The position numbers and the translations under genes were made by a program. Below the pieces are notes generated by a model, which saw only the letters and a program-made list of their open reading frames with translations, had not been told where the DNA came from and ran no database searches. Positions 43,259 to 54,654 of a stretch of DNA of 64,000 bases are shown piece by piece. The DNA is taken from the NCBI GenBank assembly GCA_002102555.1, contig MCFL01000001.1, forward strand, positions 1,240,001 through 1,304,000, in the 5' to 3' direction. Positions within the stretch are counted from its first letter, which is position 1, and each line of letters begins with the position of its first letter. This stretch comes from Catenaria anguillulae PL171 (taxonomy: Eukaryota; Blastocladiomycota; Blastocladiomycetes; Blastocladiales; Catenariaceae).

Positions 43259-44506
43259 TGGATGTCGGCCATGGGTGTGACTGTTCGATGGTCATGCTTT
43301 GCAGCACCGTGATCGCCATTCATTGATACCGTTTTGCGAAAGACCTGGAAGCTTTATTCACAAGTATTGGGGGCAAGATCATATGTGATGCATGGAGATG
43401 GCATTGTTACTTGAAGGTCAGCTGTGGAACAGCGGCCGGCGCGGCCGCTACCATCCCGCCTCTATAAAGTTCAGAGCAAGATCGTACACCATGCGATACG
43501 CGTATTCCATGTCGGCGTCGTTTATGACTGGCATGACCATTGTAGGTTCATCCAGATGAGTCAATTACAGACTTTTTTTTTTTTTTTTTTTTCGATCGGC
43601 AACGCTCTTGGTGCCCAAGAACCGGATTGTGGCCTCAGTGGCGAAACATACATATAAAACGTACTGTACGTATGCAAACGCCCGAGACGTCTGGGCCTGT
43701 CAGAGTCAGCATTCATGAAGACTGACCATTTTCCATTTTGGCTCATGTCCAGATGTTGCAGCTATCGTGCCAGTGACAAACGGTGAGACGCGTTCCTGGT
43801 TGCGGACAAGTCTCGAGAAGTCTATGACTTGCTGCCATTATCAGGTGAGAACAGTGCTCTCGATGCTGTCCCGTTGCACTAAGCGGCATCAACAGGATCG
43901 TGCCGAGTTAATGGATTAGTTACCGTCGGTCCAAGACAAATGGCATGGGAATTTCCTGTCGACCACCTCCGGCAACACGGCCATTTTGCCCTCCGCAAAT
44001 GCATGTATTGTCGCCAGCCATGAATCCTACAGGCTGCGCATCATCTACATAGCTGACAGCTGCATGGCTCACAAGCCCCTCTCATACGTTACCCACCAAT
44101 CTCTCGCCCGTCTCTCCTCGCTCAGGCCAGTTCCATATGTACTTTACACCCATGCCAACGCGACATTCAAAGGCTGCCCCACATCGCTCCTTCGCGGCAT
44201 CCAAGTCAAACCCAAGCAGTCGCGAACAGTCGCAAGTGGACACGGAATGCGGTGAAAGAGCCGGTGGGCAGTCTATTTATGTGGGCATTGGGCATGCACA
44301 GCATGCAAGGGGAAAACAACAATACAGCAGAGGAAGATTGCATGTGCTAGCCAAGGAAAACGGATCACCGCAAAAATGCCGACATCCAAGGTCAACAACA
44401 AGCAAGCAACCAGGGAGACAAAACTACAAGGGGTGAGAAACAAAGGCAAACAAAAACGCAAAAACAAAAACACACTACTCAATGACGGGCAAACGCCAAA
44501 ACCAGC
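43259..44506. other. Intergenic, with homopolymer tract
   Basis: About 1.25 kb between the family gene and the CAP gene. No gene recognised; small frames such as 43986-44255 have no motif. Confidence 0.35.
43573..43592. repeat. Poly-T tract of about 20 bases
   Basis: An uninterrupted run of about 20 T. Read on the minus strand it is A20, as at the 3' end of a retroposed copy whose body would lie at higher coordinates. Nothing recognisable adjoins it. Confidence 0.6.
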
Positions 44507-46517
44507 TTAGTAGAAGGAGTCGCCGTTGTACACGTTCTCTTGCTTGGGCTCCTCAACAGTCTTCTTCTCCTCCTTCTTGTGAGCGGGCTTCTTGCCATAG
44601 ACGGGCTCGGTCGGGACGGGTGCGGGAGCGGGAGCTGGGGCGGGAGCAGCACCGTACGAATAGTCGTCAGCCGGGGTGGTGGGCTTGGGCTTGACAACCT
44701 TCTTGTCCTCATCGGCACCACCGTAGACGTCAGTGGGAACGGGCTTCTTGGTTTCCTTCTTGGTCTCCTCGGAGCCGTAGACATCGGTGGGGACGGGCTT
44801 CACGGCCTTCTTGGGCTTGCACTTCTTGGGCTTCTTAGTCTCCTTCTTGGTCTCATCAGCACCGCCGTAGACGTCCGTGGGCACGGGCTTCTTGACATCC
44901 TTTTGGTCCTCGCCACCGTAGACATCGGTCGGCACGGGCTTGACGTGTTGGTACTCGTCGTCGCCGTAAACGTCGGTGGGAGTGGGCTTCTTGGTGTCCT
45001 TCTTGGTCTCCTCAGAGCCGTACGAGTAGTCGCCGCCAGCCGGGGTGGTGGGCACGGGCTTCACGACCTTCTTGTCCTCGTCAGCACCGCCGTAGACGTC
45101 AGTGGGCACGGGCTTGACCTTTTGGTACTCGTCGTCGCCGTAAACGTCGGTGGGGGTGGGCTTCTTGGTGTCCTTCTTGGTCTCCTCAGAACCGTACGAG
45201 TAATCGCCGCCGGCGGGGGTGGTGGGCACGGGCTTCTTGACGTCCTTTTGGTCCTCGCCGCCGTAGACATCAGTGGGCACGGGCTTGACCTGTTGGTACT
45301 CGTCGTCGCCGTAAACGTCGGTGGGAGTGGGCTTCTTGGTGTCCTTCTTGGTCTCCTCAGAGCCGTACGAGTAGTCGCCGCCAGCCGGGGTGGTGGGCAC
45401 GGGCTTCACGACCTTCTTGTCCTCGTCGGCACCGCCGTAGACGTCCGTGGGCACGGGCTTCTTCTTGCCGTCCTTGATCCACTTCTTGCACTTCTTGACG
45501 GGGGTCACGGGCTTGACCTCGTACTCGGCCTCCTTGGTCGGCTTGGGAGCAGCGGGCTTCTTGGCGGGCGACTCGTCCTTGTAGGCGGGAGTCTCGGGCT
45601 CCTTGACGGGAGCGGGCTTGGAGCGGGCTTCTTGCCGTACACGGGCTCGGGCTTGGGAGCAGCGGGCTTCTTGGCGGGCGACTCACCCTTGTAGGCGGGA
45701 GTCTCGGGCTCCTTGGCGGGAGCGGGGGCAGGCTTGTACGGAGCGGGCTCGGGCTTCTTCACGGGGGCGGGAGCGGGCTTGTACGGGGCGGGCTTAGGGG
45801 CAGGGGCGGGAGCAGCGTAGTCGCCCTTGCCGACGCAAGGCTGAGACGACTTGCCGAAGTTCTGTTGATCGCGAGACAAAACACGTGTGTGAGCAAATGA
45901 ACGGAGCCAAGGAATCAATCGGTTCAAAACAGAAGCGAGTGAAATGAGGACAATTTGCGTACCTGCACCCAGAAGTACGACTCACGACCAGCCCAGGTAC
46001 CCTTGGCATAAGCGATACCGACTTGGTTGAAATCGCGAGTCAGCATGTTGTCCTTGTGGCCTTGACTGGTGTACCAAGCACAGTTGGTGGTGTATGCAGC
46101 GGAGGTGTTGACGTCGGCGACGCGGGGACCGTATCCGAAGCAGTTGTAGTCGGAGACGCCGTTCTGGTTGACGGCAATGTTTTCGGCGCGAAGGGTGTTG
46201 CCGGGGTAGCCGTAGCGCTCCATGCGCTGGAAGGTGTCGGGGGCGTGCTTGTGCTGGCCGGTGCGGGCCATCCAGTCGGCGTGGGCCTGGGCCGAAGCCT
46301 GCAGAGACTTGTTGATGCAAACGGGCTTGAGGCCGTTGGCGGCACGGATCTTGTTAAGTTGCTCGAGGGCGTACTCGGTCGAAGGGGGGACGTAGCCACC
46401 CTCGTACTTTGGGGCCTCCACGGGGGTCTGGGGACCAGTGGGCTTAGAGACGGTGTTGGCCTGGACGGTGCCGGCAACGGCCAGGGCGGCGACAACGGTG
46501 GCAGCGGTGAACTTCAT
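44507..46517 (-). CDS. Secreted CAP/PR-1 superfamily protein with Pro/Lys tandem-repeat tail
   Basis: Exon 1 (46517-45963) encodes a signal peptide (MKFTAATVVAALAVAGTVQA) and a full CAP domain. The domain shows LEQLNKIRAANGLKPVCINKSL, the His of AHADWMA, AENIAV, and CAWYTSQGHKDNML, the Cys/His signature. Exon 2 from 45861 carries a Pro/Ala/Lys-rich stretch and then tandem repeats built on KPVPTDVYGG. One missing base near 45615 (CC for CCC) moves the frame, after which the repeats run cleanly to the stop at 44507. CAP proteins in fungi bind sterols and lipids and are secreted; the tail could be a wall-associating stalk, by analogy with Pro-rich wall proteins. The Met at 46517 was chosen because the signal peptide starts there. 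Confidence 0.82.
44888..45403 (-). repeat. Tandem repeat, three units of about 172 bp, inside the CAP gene
   Basis: Three near-identical 57-58-aa units, each holding TTPAGGDYSYGSEETKKDTK, then KPTPTDVYGDDEYQ and KPVPTDVYGG. Units vary only at one residue after DDEYQ and in the short EDQKDV or ADEDKKVV linker. Such high identity suggests recent unit duplication and likely length variation between strains. Confidence 0.8.
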
Positions 46518-48503
46518 GTTGGACGAGTGGGTTGGGGATGACAAGGGTGGGTGGATGGAGTGGTCTGATGAGGTATCAGAGCGTCTATAGAGATCTAAGG
46601 AAGAGGCGAAGAGGGAGAGCGTCTAGGAGAGCCTGTACGAGACAATGCGAGACAGTGCGAGACATCCAAGTCAGTGAGTGACCAGGGCTATCAATCAAAC
46701 AAATGGCATGGGAGGCGGCTTCGTCCACGGCGAGCTGCAGCGCTCGTCCTCGTCCGTTGCCCAAAACCGACATGTCGGGGAGGCCGGAAAGACGGGTGGC
46801 GTTGAGGGCTGGGCCTTCGCTGTCCGGATCGGGGCCGGACTGCGTCGCCGGGGACGAGAGGGACTGTGAGTGAGGGCCAGGAACAAGAACAAGAGCATAC
46901 CACAGGCAACGGGATAGATGAAGCTTGGAGCAAAGATAGAGATTGAGAGGAGAAGAGAAGGCCGAGGGGATTGAGCTGGTTTTGATGTTCTTTCGGGGGC
47001 GGCGGCAAGCGGCAGGGCAGCCAAGAATGGGCCGGGATCGATGGGCAAAACCAGCAAGCGAAAAGGAACAACGGCGTGCGGAAACCAGTGGACTTGCGTG
47101 CCAGCTCACATGCCGCCGTCTGGTTGGCGAATGAGGCTGAAAACTCATCGATTTGCTCAAACCTGTCACAAATCACCGCATGGCGAATGGTCAAGAAGAC
47201 CACGCATTCAAGCCTCAATCGAGCACCAAACATGGCGTTAAAGTGTCGTTTTTCGAACGTGAAAACAGATGCTGTTTCAGATTTTTGGGCAATAACCCCA
47301 GGGGGCGTTAGCGAGTGACCAATCACCAAATGGCGTACGGTGGCCCATGCGGTGGCGGCTTTGCTGGATTCCCCGGAGATTATTGAATTTTCCGCTTCAC
47401 CCGCATGCATACAATTACCATCAACAGGCACGTAAACACGTCTCTGCATGCCGAGACGATATAGGAGCGCCCTGAAAAGGAGTGCAGTTGCTGGTCTCTG
47501 GCCACATCAAGAGAAAATACACCCATTCACGCTGCCGAAACGTCGCCACGACCAACTGCAGGGGTCATGCGCATTGGACCCATTCTTCGAGTCAGAAGTG
47601 ATCCGAATGCATCAGCCAAGAAGCAGTCCGGTCGTGAGACAAATGTCGTGGCGTCGCTAGGAACGTGTGATTGGCCTTGTCTCACATGAGCACGTGCTAG
47701 TTCAAGGGCTGGTCATGGTTCCTGCTTCGGATCGCGATCGCTCGCGCGTGAATTCCAACGCCACCGCCTCAAATGAAAGCGAGATCACATGCATGGATTA
47801 ACGTTGCAGTAATCTGGTTCAGCTGCAGTGAACATCTATTGCAATTGCGCTTGATTTGCGCTTGTGCCACCTTCATGAGAGTAGGCTGGCCAGATCTGTT
47901 TCCAACACTCTCCGCTCATCAAGGCACTGGCCATTGTAGACAGACTTTGGAGCAGCGCACTCGCGGCGACGGCGACGCCGACGGCGCAAGCGGTGCTGGC
48001 TTCGGCATGGGCGAGCACGATGGGAGCATGCGACCGCGCTGCAAGACTATATGTAAGACACACATGAGCTGGTGCGCCGAGAAGCGCCGAGTGAACTTGA
48101 ATTGTCGAGCGCGATTGCAAGCTCGGTCACTCGCCCGATCGTGCGGCAGACAACTTGAAGACCCCGCCAGAACATATGGTGGGTGCAGATCGAACGTTCG
48201 ACCCCCCCCTCCAGAACGCGAAATGAGGGGTCCCCGAAATCCTTCATGAACTTTCCCCCCCTTTTTCCGATTTCATTGGTGAATTTCCCCCAAAATAAGC
48301 CTGAGCAACATGATCAGAACGGGAGAAATATTTTTTCTATCTGCCCAAATTGCCGATTATTTGAGAACACCATACGGTCGGCTTTTTTCAGATGAGGGGG
48401 CGTGTTGATCCGGCCTCACAAACGCGACGACTGGGCGTCGCGTTGAAGGGCTTCGACACTCTCCGGCGTATTCCTTCACATTGTCGGATACTATGCATAC
48501 CAA
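46518..48503. other. Long intergenic region
   Basis: About 2 kb. The first part is the CAP promoter. Frames up to 250 codons on the minus strand (46585-47449) contain no domain I recognise. Towards 48.2-48.5 kb the base composition changes (runs of C and of T at 48205-48390), probably transposon left-flank sequence. Confidence 0.35.
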
Positions 48504-51500
48504 ATGACCACAGCCAGACAACAGAAAAAGAAGGCCGCCAAGAAAGCCGTCGTGGGTGGCGCGGGCCCCGGCCGACCGTCCAGCACCACAGCCAAACGCC
48601 GCAAGAATCTCGAGAAGAATAAGATCACAGGGCAAGCGCGCCATGCGGCGGAAGCTCTGTTGCACGCCGCCGAAGGACATTCGGATTCAGAACTCAACCA
48701 CGACGGTGCCCTCAACCCGCAGCCCGAGCCAACTTGGCCGTCCGGCCCGCATCCCGAACCACCTGAACCCGACCCCGTCCATTCACCCCAGCTCCTACCT
48801 CCTTCAGCGGAAGGCCAACCGTTGCGCTCATCCTCAACATCACCCGCTCGATCGTCGCCTCGGTCGTCGCCTCCCCATTCATCATGGAACTTGCGCCACC
48901 CGCACTCACCACTTTCTCGCTCGGCCACCCCGCCACACCTGTCAAATCCTTTATCCTCACCCTTGTCGGACTTCCTCGGGCATCACAAGCCGGCCACTCC
49001 GACACCTAAGCCTCTCAGAACAACGCAAAACTCGAGCTCCCCCTCCTTGATGTTCTCGCCGCCGGTCACGCCCCTCAAGATCCAGTACCATGATCCCACG
49101 GACGCCAAACGTGTCGCTGCGTCCGCTGCTGCCATTGCCGACCTCGAGGAGCGGCTAGCAGCAATGACGTTGAAATGCAAGCGCGCCCGCGCTTGTGGCC
49201 GGGCGCATCGCGATGCACGATTTCAGGCGGAGGAGGCAGTCCGTGTCGCTTATTGCAAGATCGAGATGGTGGAACTCGCGGCAAGAAAAGCCGAGCAGGT
49301 GGCGAAAGAAGCAGAGCGGGCTGCAAAGATTGACGCGGGGTTGAAGAGGCGGGCGCAGGAAGCATTGCGCCGTTGCAAGGTGCGGCTCACGCTTGAAAAG
49401 ACAATGCACAAGTCAGCAACAAAGGCGTTAGCAGCCGCCGCGGAGCAGTTGCACGCAGCTCAAAGAAAGCTGGTGCTGGCTGCTGAGACCAAGTTGAAGC
49501 CGCTTGTTGGCGAGGAAAAGGAGGTGGCCATGGATCGATTGGAAAAGCTGGACGGATTTTGCCCAAGGGGTGTGAAGGTTGGCAAAACCATCAACTCGTA
49601 CGTGCAGCAGCAGCGGCTTACGCTGCATGTGTTCTACTCGCTGTCGCTTATCGGGTATTGTGACGAGGAGGCGAGGCGTTTGGCGATCAAGTCCATTTGG
49701 CCGCACGAGATCTTTCAATCAAAGAAAAAGCAGTTCAACAATTGGCGAGTGGGGTTTGAGGCCAACGGGGATGTTCCAACAAGCGGCCGTGGTTCGAACC
49801 AGTCGTTTGTTTCTCCCATTCAAGACGCTGATGCACAAGTGGCCATGAAAGCCTGGCTCGGCGAGCAGCCTGTGCATTCGGTGACGGCAGAAAAGTTTCA
49901 AAGGTTCCTCAACGAGTCCTATCTACCCGATTTGCTTGTCGCTGGCCACTTTGATCCTCAATACAGCAACATCTCAAAGCGTACTGCTGGCCTGTGGTTG
50001 AACACATTGGGTTGGGTGTATGGTGCAGTTACAAAAGGCGTGTACACAGACGGCCATGACGCACCAGAGACGGTTGCAACCCGCGAGGAGTACTTGGAGA
50101 AGATCAAGTGTTTGCAAGCATTATCCGCGCAGGTGGACAGCAAGGGCAATTTGCATATGCCAAAATTCAACTCGCGCGCAGCCAAATCCGCTCATCGTCA
50201 ATTCTTCCCACATCTCCCCCAAGCTCCCCGCGTTGTTTTCGTTTACCATGACGAGACAACGATCCGCTCGCAAGACGGTGTCCGTCATGCTTGGACCGAG
50301 GCTGGGACTCACCATTTGACGCAAAAGACGCTTGGCCGTGGTCTCATGTTGAGCGATTTCATGACCTTGGACGTGGGATTCTTGACTGCCAAATCTGCCA
50401 ATGCGGGCGAGATGCGAGCAGGATTCAAGTGGGACATTAAGTCGCAAGGGTACTTTGACGCCGACGCACTCAACAACCAATGGACTTCCCATGCACAGCC
50501 AACCTTTGATTCTGCATTCAAGGACCATCGTATTCGCTACTCATGTCTTCAAGACGTCCACTACGCCCGCCGCCGCCACTTTCTTGTCAAGAAATCCGCC
50601 ACTTGTGCTAAGGTCTTCATCCCTCCTGTTCGTTGCTCGCCACGATCACCGTCCCGTCGCCAAAAGCTCGCGCCTCGATTCATTTTCCAGCGTCAACCTG
50701 TTGTCGGCGTCTGGATTTTTGATTGTGCCACCTCCCACACTGCATTTGCCGAGGATGCACTGCGTGCTACCAGCATGAACAAAGGTACTGGTGGGGAAAA
50801 AAAAAATTTGCGGGATGGTTGGTTTGTGAACGAGGCGGGTGTGAAGGTGATTCAGCCAATGTGGGTGGTTGAGAATGGGAAAAGGGTGCCCAAAGGTTCA
50901 TTTCGACTTCATTCACTGAGCTTTCATTGACATCTAGGCGTGCTGACATGGCAATTCCCACAGGGATGCAGCGTGTGTTGGAAGAGCGCAGCCTGTATCA
51001 CCTTGTCAAGAACAATGGGATTGGAGTTTGTGCTCAATGTCGAGGGGCATTTGAAAAAGATCCCAAGCGATACTCCCGAACGGATTGCTGCTGTCGCCGC
51101 ATGCTTGATTCTCAGCCTGACTTTCAAGCTCAAGAGTGCCGACTCGCCGAACTGATTCGAAAACATGGTCACCTTGTCCTTTTCCTTCCCAAGTTTCATC
51201 CGGAGCTGAATCGTACACGCAATTTCATTCAACATCTTACTTGAAATCGAGCGACCCATTGCCCTGCCACTGACTGGATGTATTTATTTATATACACAGC
51301 GATTGAGCGTGGATGGTCGGCTATCAAGGCGTATTGCCGCAAGAACTGTACATTCAAGTGGGATACCTTGATGACAGTGATTGACAGTGCAATCGCAAGT
51401 GTGTCCATTAGCCAGGTACAGTTCTCTTTTGCTCGAACCAGCATTCTTCTGCCCCATGCGCACATGCTCACTGTCCGATTCACAATGACACGCATGTAGA

Positions 51501-51769
51501 TTCGCAATTACTTCCGTGCGTGTGCTCGATTCGCGTCCGTTTACGAAATCGTCAAGGACAACGGTCCATTGGCCGAGCACATTGTCCGCACGTACCGTTC
51601 CCACCGCGGCGTGACCAAGAACGACCTGGAGCAGATGGTGAAGAAGCTCGTTACCAAGGTCACTTCCGAGAAGGCCTCGGCATTGGATGAGCGCCACTTA
51701 GCGGAGCTGTTGGAGATCTTGCGTGCGATTTCCGCCGAAGCTCAGGCCGCAGGTGATACCGACCAATAG
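48504..51769 (+). mobile_element. DDE transposase gene, four exons, apparently intact
   Basis: Exons 48504-50895, 50964-51212, 51300-51415 and 51500-51769 splice in phase to 1008 aa. The N-terminal 300 aa are Pro/Ser-rich, then an Arg/Ala coiled coil. The catalytic core has VFVYHDETTIRSQDG (first Asp), VWIFDCATSHTAFAEDAL (second Asp), and LPKFHPELN joined across intron 2 to PIERGWSAIKAYCRKNC, giving the ELNPIE motif of IS630/Tc1-like DDE enzymes (Glu). A GRGLMLSDF block and a Cys cluster (CAQCRGAF, CCCRRM) match DDE endonucleases found in other fungal genomes. The C-terminal exon restores SQIRNYFRACARF. No stops or shifts occur, so it may be a recently active copy. A possible terminal inverted repeat is described under findings. 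Confidence 0.78.
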
Positions 51770-52861
51770 ACGGGCATTATCTTTCGTATTTAATGTTTGT
51801 ATGCTGCGCCCTGAACCATAAATATTCCAAGGTTGCCGACCGACATCCAGACAGTTGCCGCACGTGGTTTGTGGCAGGGTTTTTGTGGCCACCCCGTGAT
51901 CATGAGCAAACAATGGCGTCATGGGCGCCACCCAGGTGGGTCAGACAAATCTCAAAATTGGGCAGAACAATTTGATTGGGGGACTGTTCCGAACCGATTG
52001 CAGGGGCTTTCATTGCAAAAAAAGCCGCTGAGCGATCGGAAAAAGCCGGCGAAAACGGGACAAAGAAGACAATCGGAGAAGGATCGGCGGTCCATTTGAC
52101 CGTTTGTTCAGAGGTGATTAAAAGGGCTCGCTTCCAGACGCGAACACGCGAAACGACGAGTCAAGGAATCTTCGATCTGCACCCACCATATCTCATTCAT
52201 TGCAGTTGCATTCCTCGGCACATACCCTGCGAATTATGTCAAAAATGTGATGTACTAAGTTGATACATGGTTGATCGAGACACTCATGATTGCGCTGTAC
52301 ACTTGAGCATGGAAGCCGCTTAGATACATGCCCATCAGAGTAACCCATATGTTGTCACGACCATTCGGCCCAGAGTTACCTTTGCTATTGGATGGGATTT
52401 ACCACGATGGCAATGGGCTATGAAAGAAATGAGATGCATGCTTGGTACTTCAGGCGAGCCGCTCATTACAGCACCTCCAAACGTGAAGAATGATTTCAAG
52501 GCGATCCCACTTATGTTGTCGATAATGGGAAGGAATATGGATTCGGGTGGAAGGATTGGGAGATGGAGCAACAAATGAGTCAATGTAATTGAGAGAAGCT
52601 ACAATTTATTATCCTTATTGAACAGACATTGGGGAGACAGGGTTGAGTGAGGGGTTTATCCCTGAAGGAGTAGAGCTTGGGTTTCGAAACAGACGACGAG
52701 TACATACGACAAGTAGAAGAACGAGGGGAAGAAGAGAAAGACGTTAGGGCAACGGCCGAGTGCCAACGAGTGAGGTGAAAAAATGACAAATACACAATAA
52801 GGAAACGGCTTGGCGAGTGAGGCATGAATGTGGTTTGTGAGTTGGGAAATGGAAATGGATT
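51770..52861. other. Intergenic, right flank of DDE transposon
   Basis: About 1.1 kb. It probably contains the transposon right end near 51950-52080, where A-rich runs mirror T-rich runs on the left flank. No gene recognised. Confidence 0.35.
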
Positions 52862-53390
52862 AGATCTTGGCATTGGCGAGAGGAGACAAATGGCATGGGT
52901 ATGTTGGCTCAGGCATACGCGCGTCCAGAAAGGTGTCTAGGAAGAACACACGATCACCATACTGTTTATATGTAGGTACACGTTCAACGAGCCATTACCT
53001 TGCACCGATTATGCTACTCTCAATGCACTGGCTCCAAGTCGTGTGCATCTTCTTGACGGGCGAAGTTAAGAATTCCAACGGCATTGAGAAAAGTCGCAGG
53101 GTTGAGCACCTTAACCTTGGTTGGGTCTATGCCTGAGGCGTGTTCCATCGTCGCAAACAAACACTACAAAGGTGCGATCGCAGCAACGTCCGTCTCGAAA
53201 ACACCGAGCGGGCGTAAGACGTGTGAGCCAGTTGTGGAATGGCGGCAGAGCAAGGCAGCATGGTATGAGAGGGCATCAGTAAAGCTGTGGATATGTACAC
53301 GAGAACACGTACCTACTCTGGCTGCTCAGGATGCAAATGGGGTGCTGGGCCATTGAAGTTTGGAGGCGAATGAGCTCGTTGCAAAGCGCG
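52862..53390 (-). CDS. Candidate small multi-exon gene, unidentified
   Basis: Minus-strand segments with coding character and splice-like borders occur in order. They are ALCNELIRLQTSMAQHPICI near 53380-53320, DALSYHAALLCRHSTTGSHV continuing RPLGVFETDVAAIAPL near 53270-53170, DPTKVKVLNPATFLNAVGIL and FARQEDAHDLEP near 53130-53040, and FLDARMPEPTYPCHLSPLAN ending at a TAA near 52862. Linking introns are plausible (donor GTACGT near 53310, acceptor TTCCTAG near 52940), but the phase of the middle junction does not work as written, perhaps because of a missing base. I do not recognise the protein. A chance assembly of open frames cannot be excluded. Confidence 0.35.
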
Positions 53391-53806
53391 ATGGGGAACA
53401 GTTATGGTGTGAATGGTGGGAATGGCGAGGTTACGGAGACTTTGGCATATACAAAGTGGGCCGTTATACATAAAACATTGGTGCGAACAGAATTTGTTAT
53501 GGCCAGGTGAAGTTAGGCAAGGCTGAACCGCACAGCAAAGAAGTTGTCGATGGGCCGCCGATCCACTCTTCGAGCCGCCGACGCGATCTTAAGTGCTTGA
53601 TGCACCACCAATGCACAGCAAAACTAACAAAGAGAAATTGCGTATACACTCCACATGCACAAACACACGCAAACCCATCAGACCTTGTGAAATCCACCAC
53701 ACGCCCCGCTGCGACTCCATCCACGCTCACACTAAATCACGCTGCCCGGCGCCTTCTTCCTTCCTCTCGTAACCCACAAGTACGCGCTGCCAATCTCTCT
53801 TGCACG
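53391..53806. other. Upstream region of the neuferricin-like gene
   Basis: About 415 bp presumed promoter and 5' leader; the frame is open from 53507 but lacks conserved sequence before the Met at 53807. Confidence 0.35.
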
Positions 53807-54523
53807 ATGGTCCACGCCAACCGCATCGGCACCTCCAAATATAACCCGAAGGCCAAGCCCGCCAAGGTGTCGCGCTCAGGGCTCTGGCACACGACGCGCG
53901 AAATCGCTCTGTTTCTCGGCCGGTTTCTCGCCATTTTCGCCGTCATGGGCGGCGCCCTGTCGTACCTCATGTTTGGCAACCTCACATTCAACTACAAGTT
54001 GCCGTCGCTCAACAAGCTCAAACACAAGTATTTCCACAAGGAGCTCGTTTTTACGCCCGAAACGCTCAAGGAATTTGACGGCACGGATCCAACCAAGCCC
54101 ATTTACCTCGCAGTCCTGTCCGTTCCCTCATTTCCTCATTTCATTCACTTCTTGTCAACATTTTCTGCTCACACGAGCTTGCGCAACCACAGCGGCAAAG
54201 TCTACGACGTGTCCGCCGGCCGCGAACACTACGGCCCAGGCGGCGGCTACTCTTTCTTTTCCGGCCGCGATGCCGGCCGCGCCTTCGTGACTGGGTGCTT
54301 TGAGACGCACTTGACGCCGGACTTGCGCGGCTTGTCTGCCGAGCAGCTCAAGGGTGTCGATGAATGGAGGGAATTTTACGATAACCATGACCAGTACTTT
54401 TACGTAGGCACCGTGGTCCATCCACCCATTGACCCAAACACGCCCATTCCCAAGCATTGTGATGAGGAGCCAGAGGCGGGCGGGTTGGCGGGCACGGGGG
54501 GTGAGAAGCCAGTGGATAAGTAA
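53807..54523 (+). CDS. Neuferricin-like cytochrome b5-type heme-binding membrane protein (MAPR family)
   Basis: Membrane-anchored cytochrome b5-like domain proteins (MAPR: PGRMC1/Dap1, neudesin, neuferricin) bind heme and support sterol metabolism. Exons 53807-54117 and 54193-54523 join across a 75-nt, stop-free intron (donor GTCCGT) to give 213 aa and restore YLAVLGKVYDVSAG. A basic N-terminus precedes one membrane segment (EIALFLGRFLAIFAVMGGAL). The MAPR block follows: FTPETLKEFDGTDPTKPIYL, then GREHYGPGGGYSFFSGRDAGRAFVTG and LSAEQLKGVDEWREFYDNH. The GRDAxRAFVTG motif and the E/DW...FY...Y spacing fit neuferricin (CYB5D2) best. The Met at 53807 precedes the basic leader; earlier in-frame Met codons add nothing conserved. 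Confidence 0.8.
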   Translation: MVHANRIGTSKYNPKAKPAKVSRSGLWHTTREIALFLGRFLAIFAVMGGALSYLMFGNLTFNYKLPSLNKLKHKYFHKELVFTPETLKEFDGTDPTKPIYLAVLSVPSFPHFIHFLSTFSAHTSLRNHSGKVYDVSAGREHYGPGGGYSFFSGRDAGRAFVTGCFETHLTPDLRGLSAEQLKGVDEWREFYDNHDQYFYVGTVVHPPIDPNTPIPKHCDEEPEAGGLAGTGGEKPVDK

Positions 54524-54654
54524 GTACATGACTGTTTGTGATGAGCATGTGCGCCATCAAGTGTATATGTATACGTATTCACTGTCAACATCAGATTTAA
54601 CCAGAACGAGATTAAATATTGTGGAACTGAGAGCAATGCGCAACAACGCCAACT

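Noticed and set aside
44540-45694. 384-codon Gly/Leu/Val ORF opposite the CAP repeat
   Set aside because: Antisense read of the tandem repeat; repeats keep all frames open.
49790-49805. GTTCGAACC, resembling a tRNA B-box
   Set aside because: It lies within the transposase coding exon, and no cloverleaf can be drawn around it.
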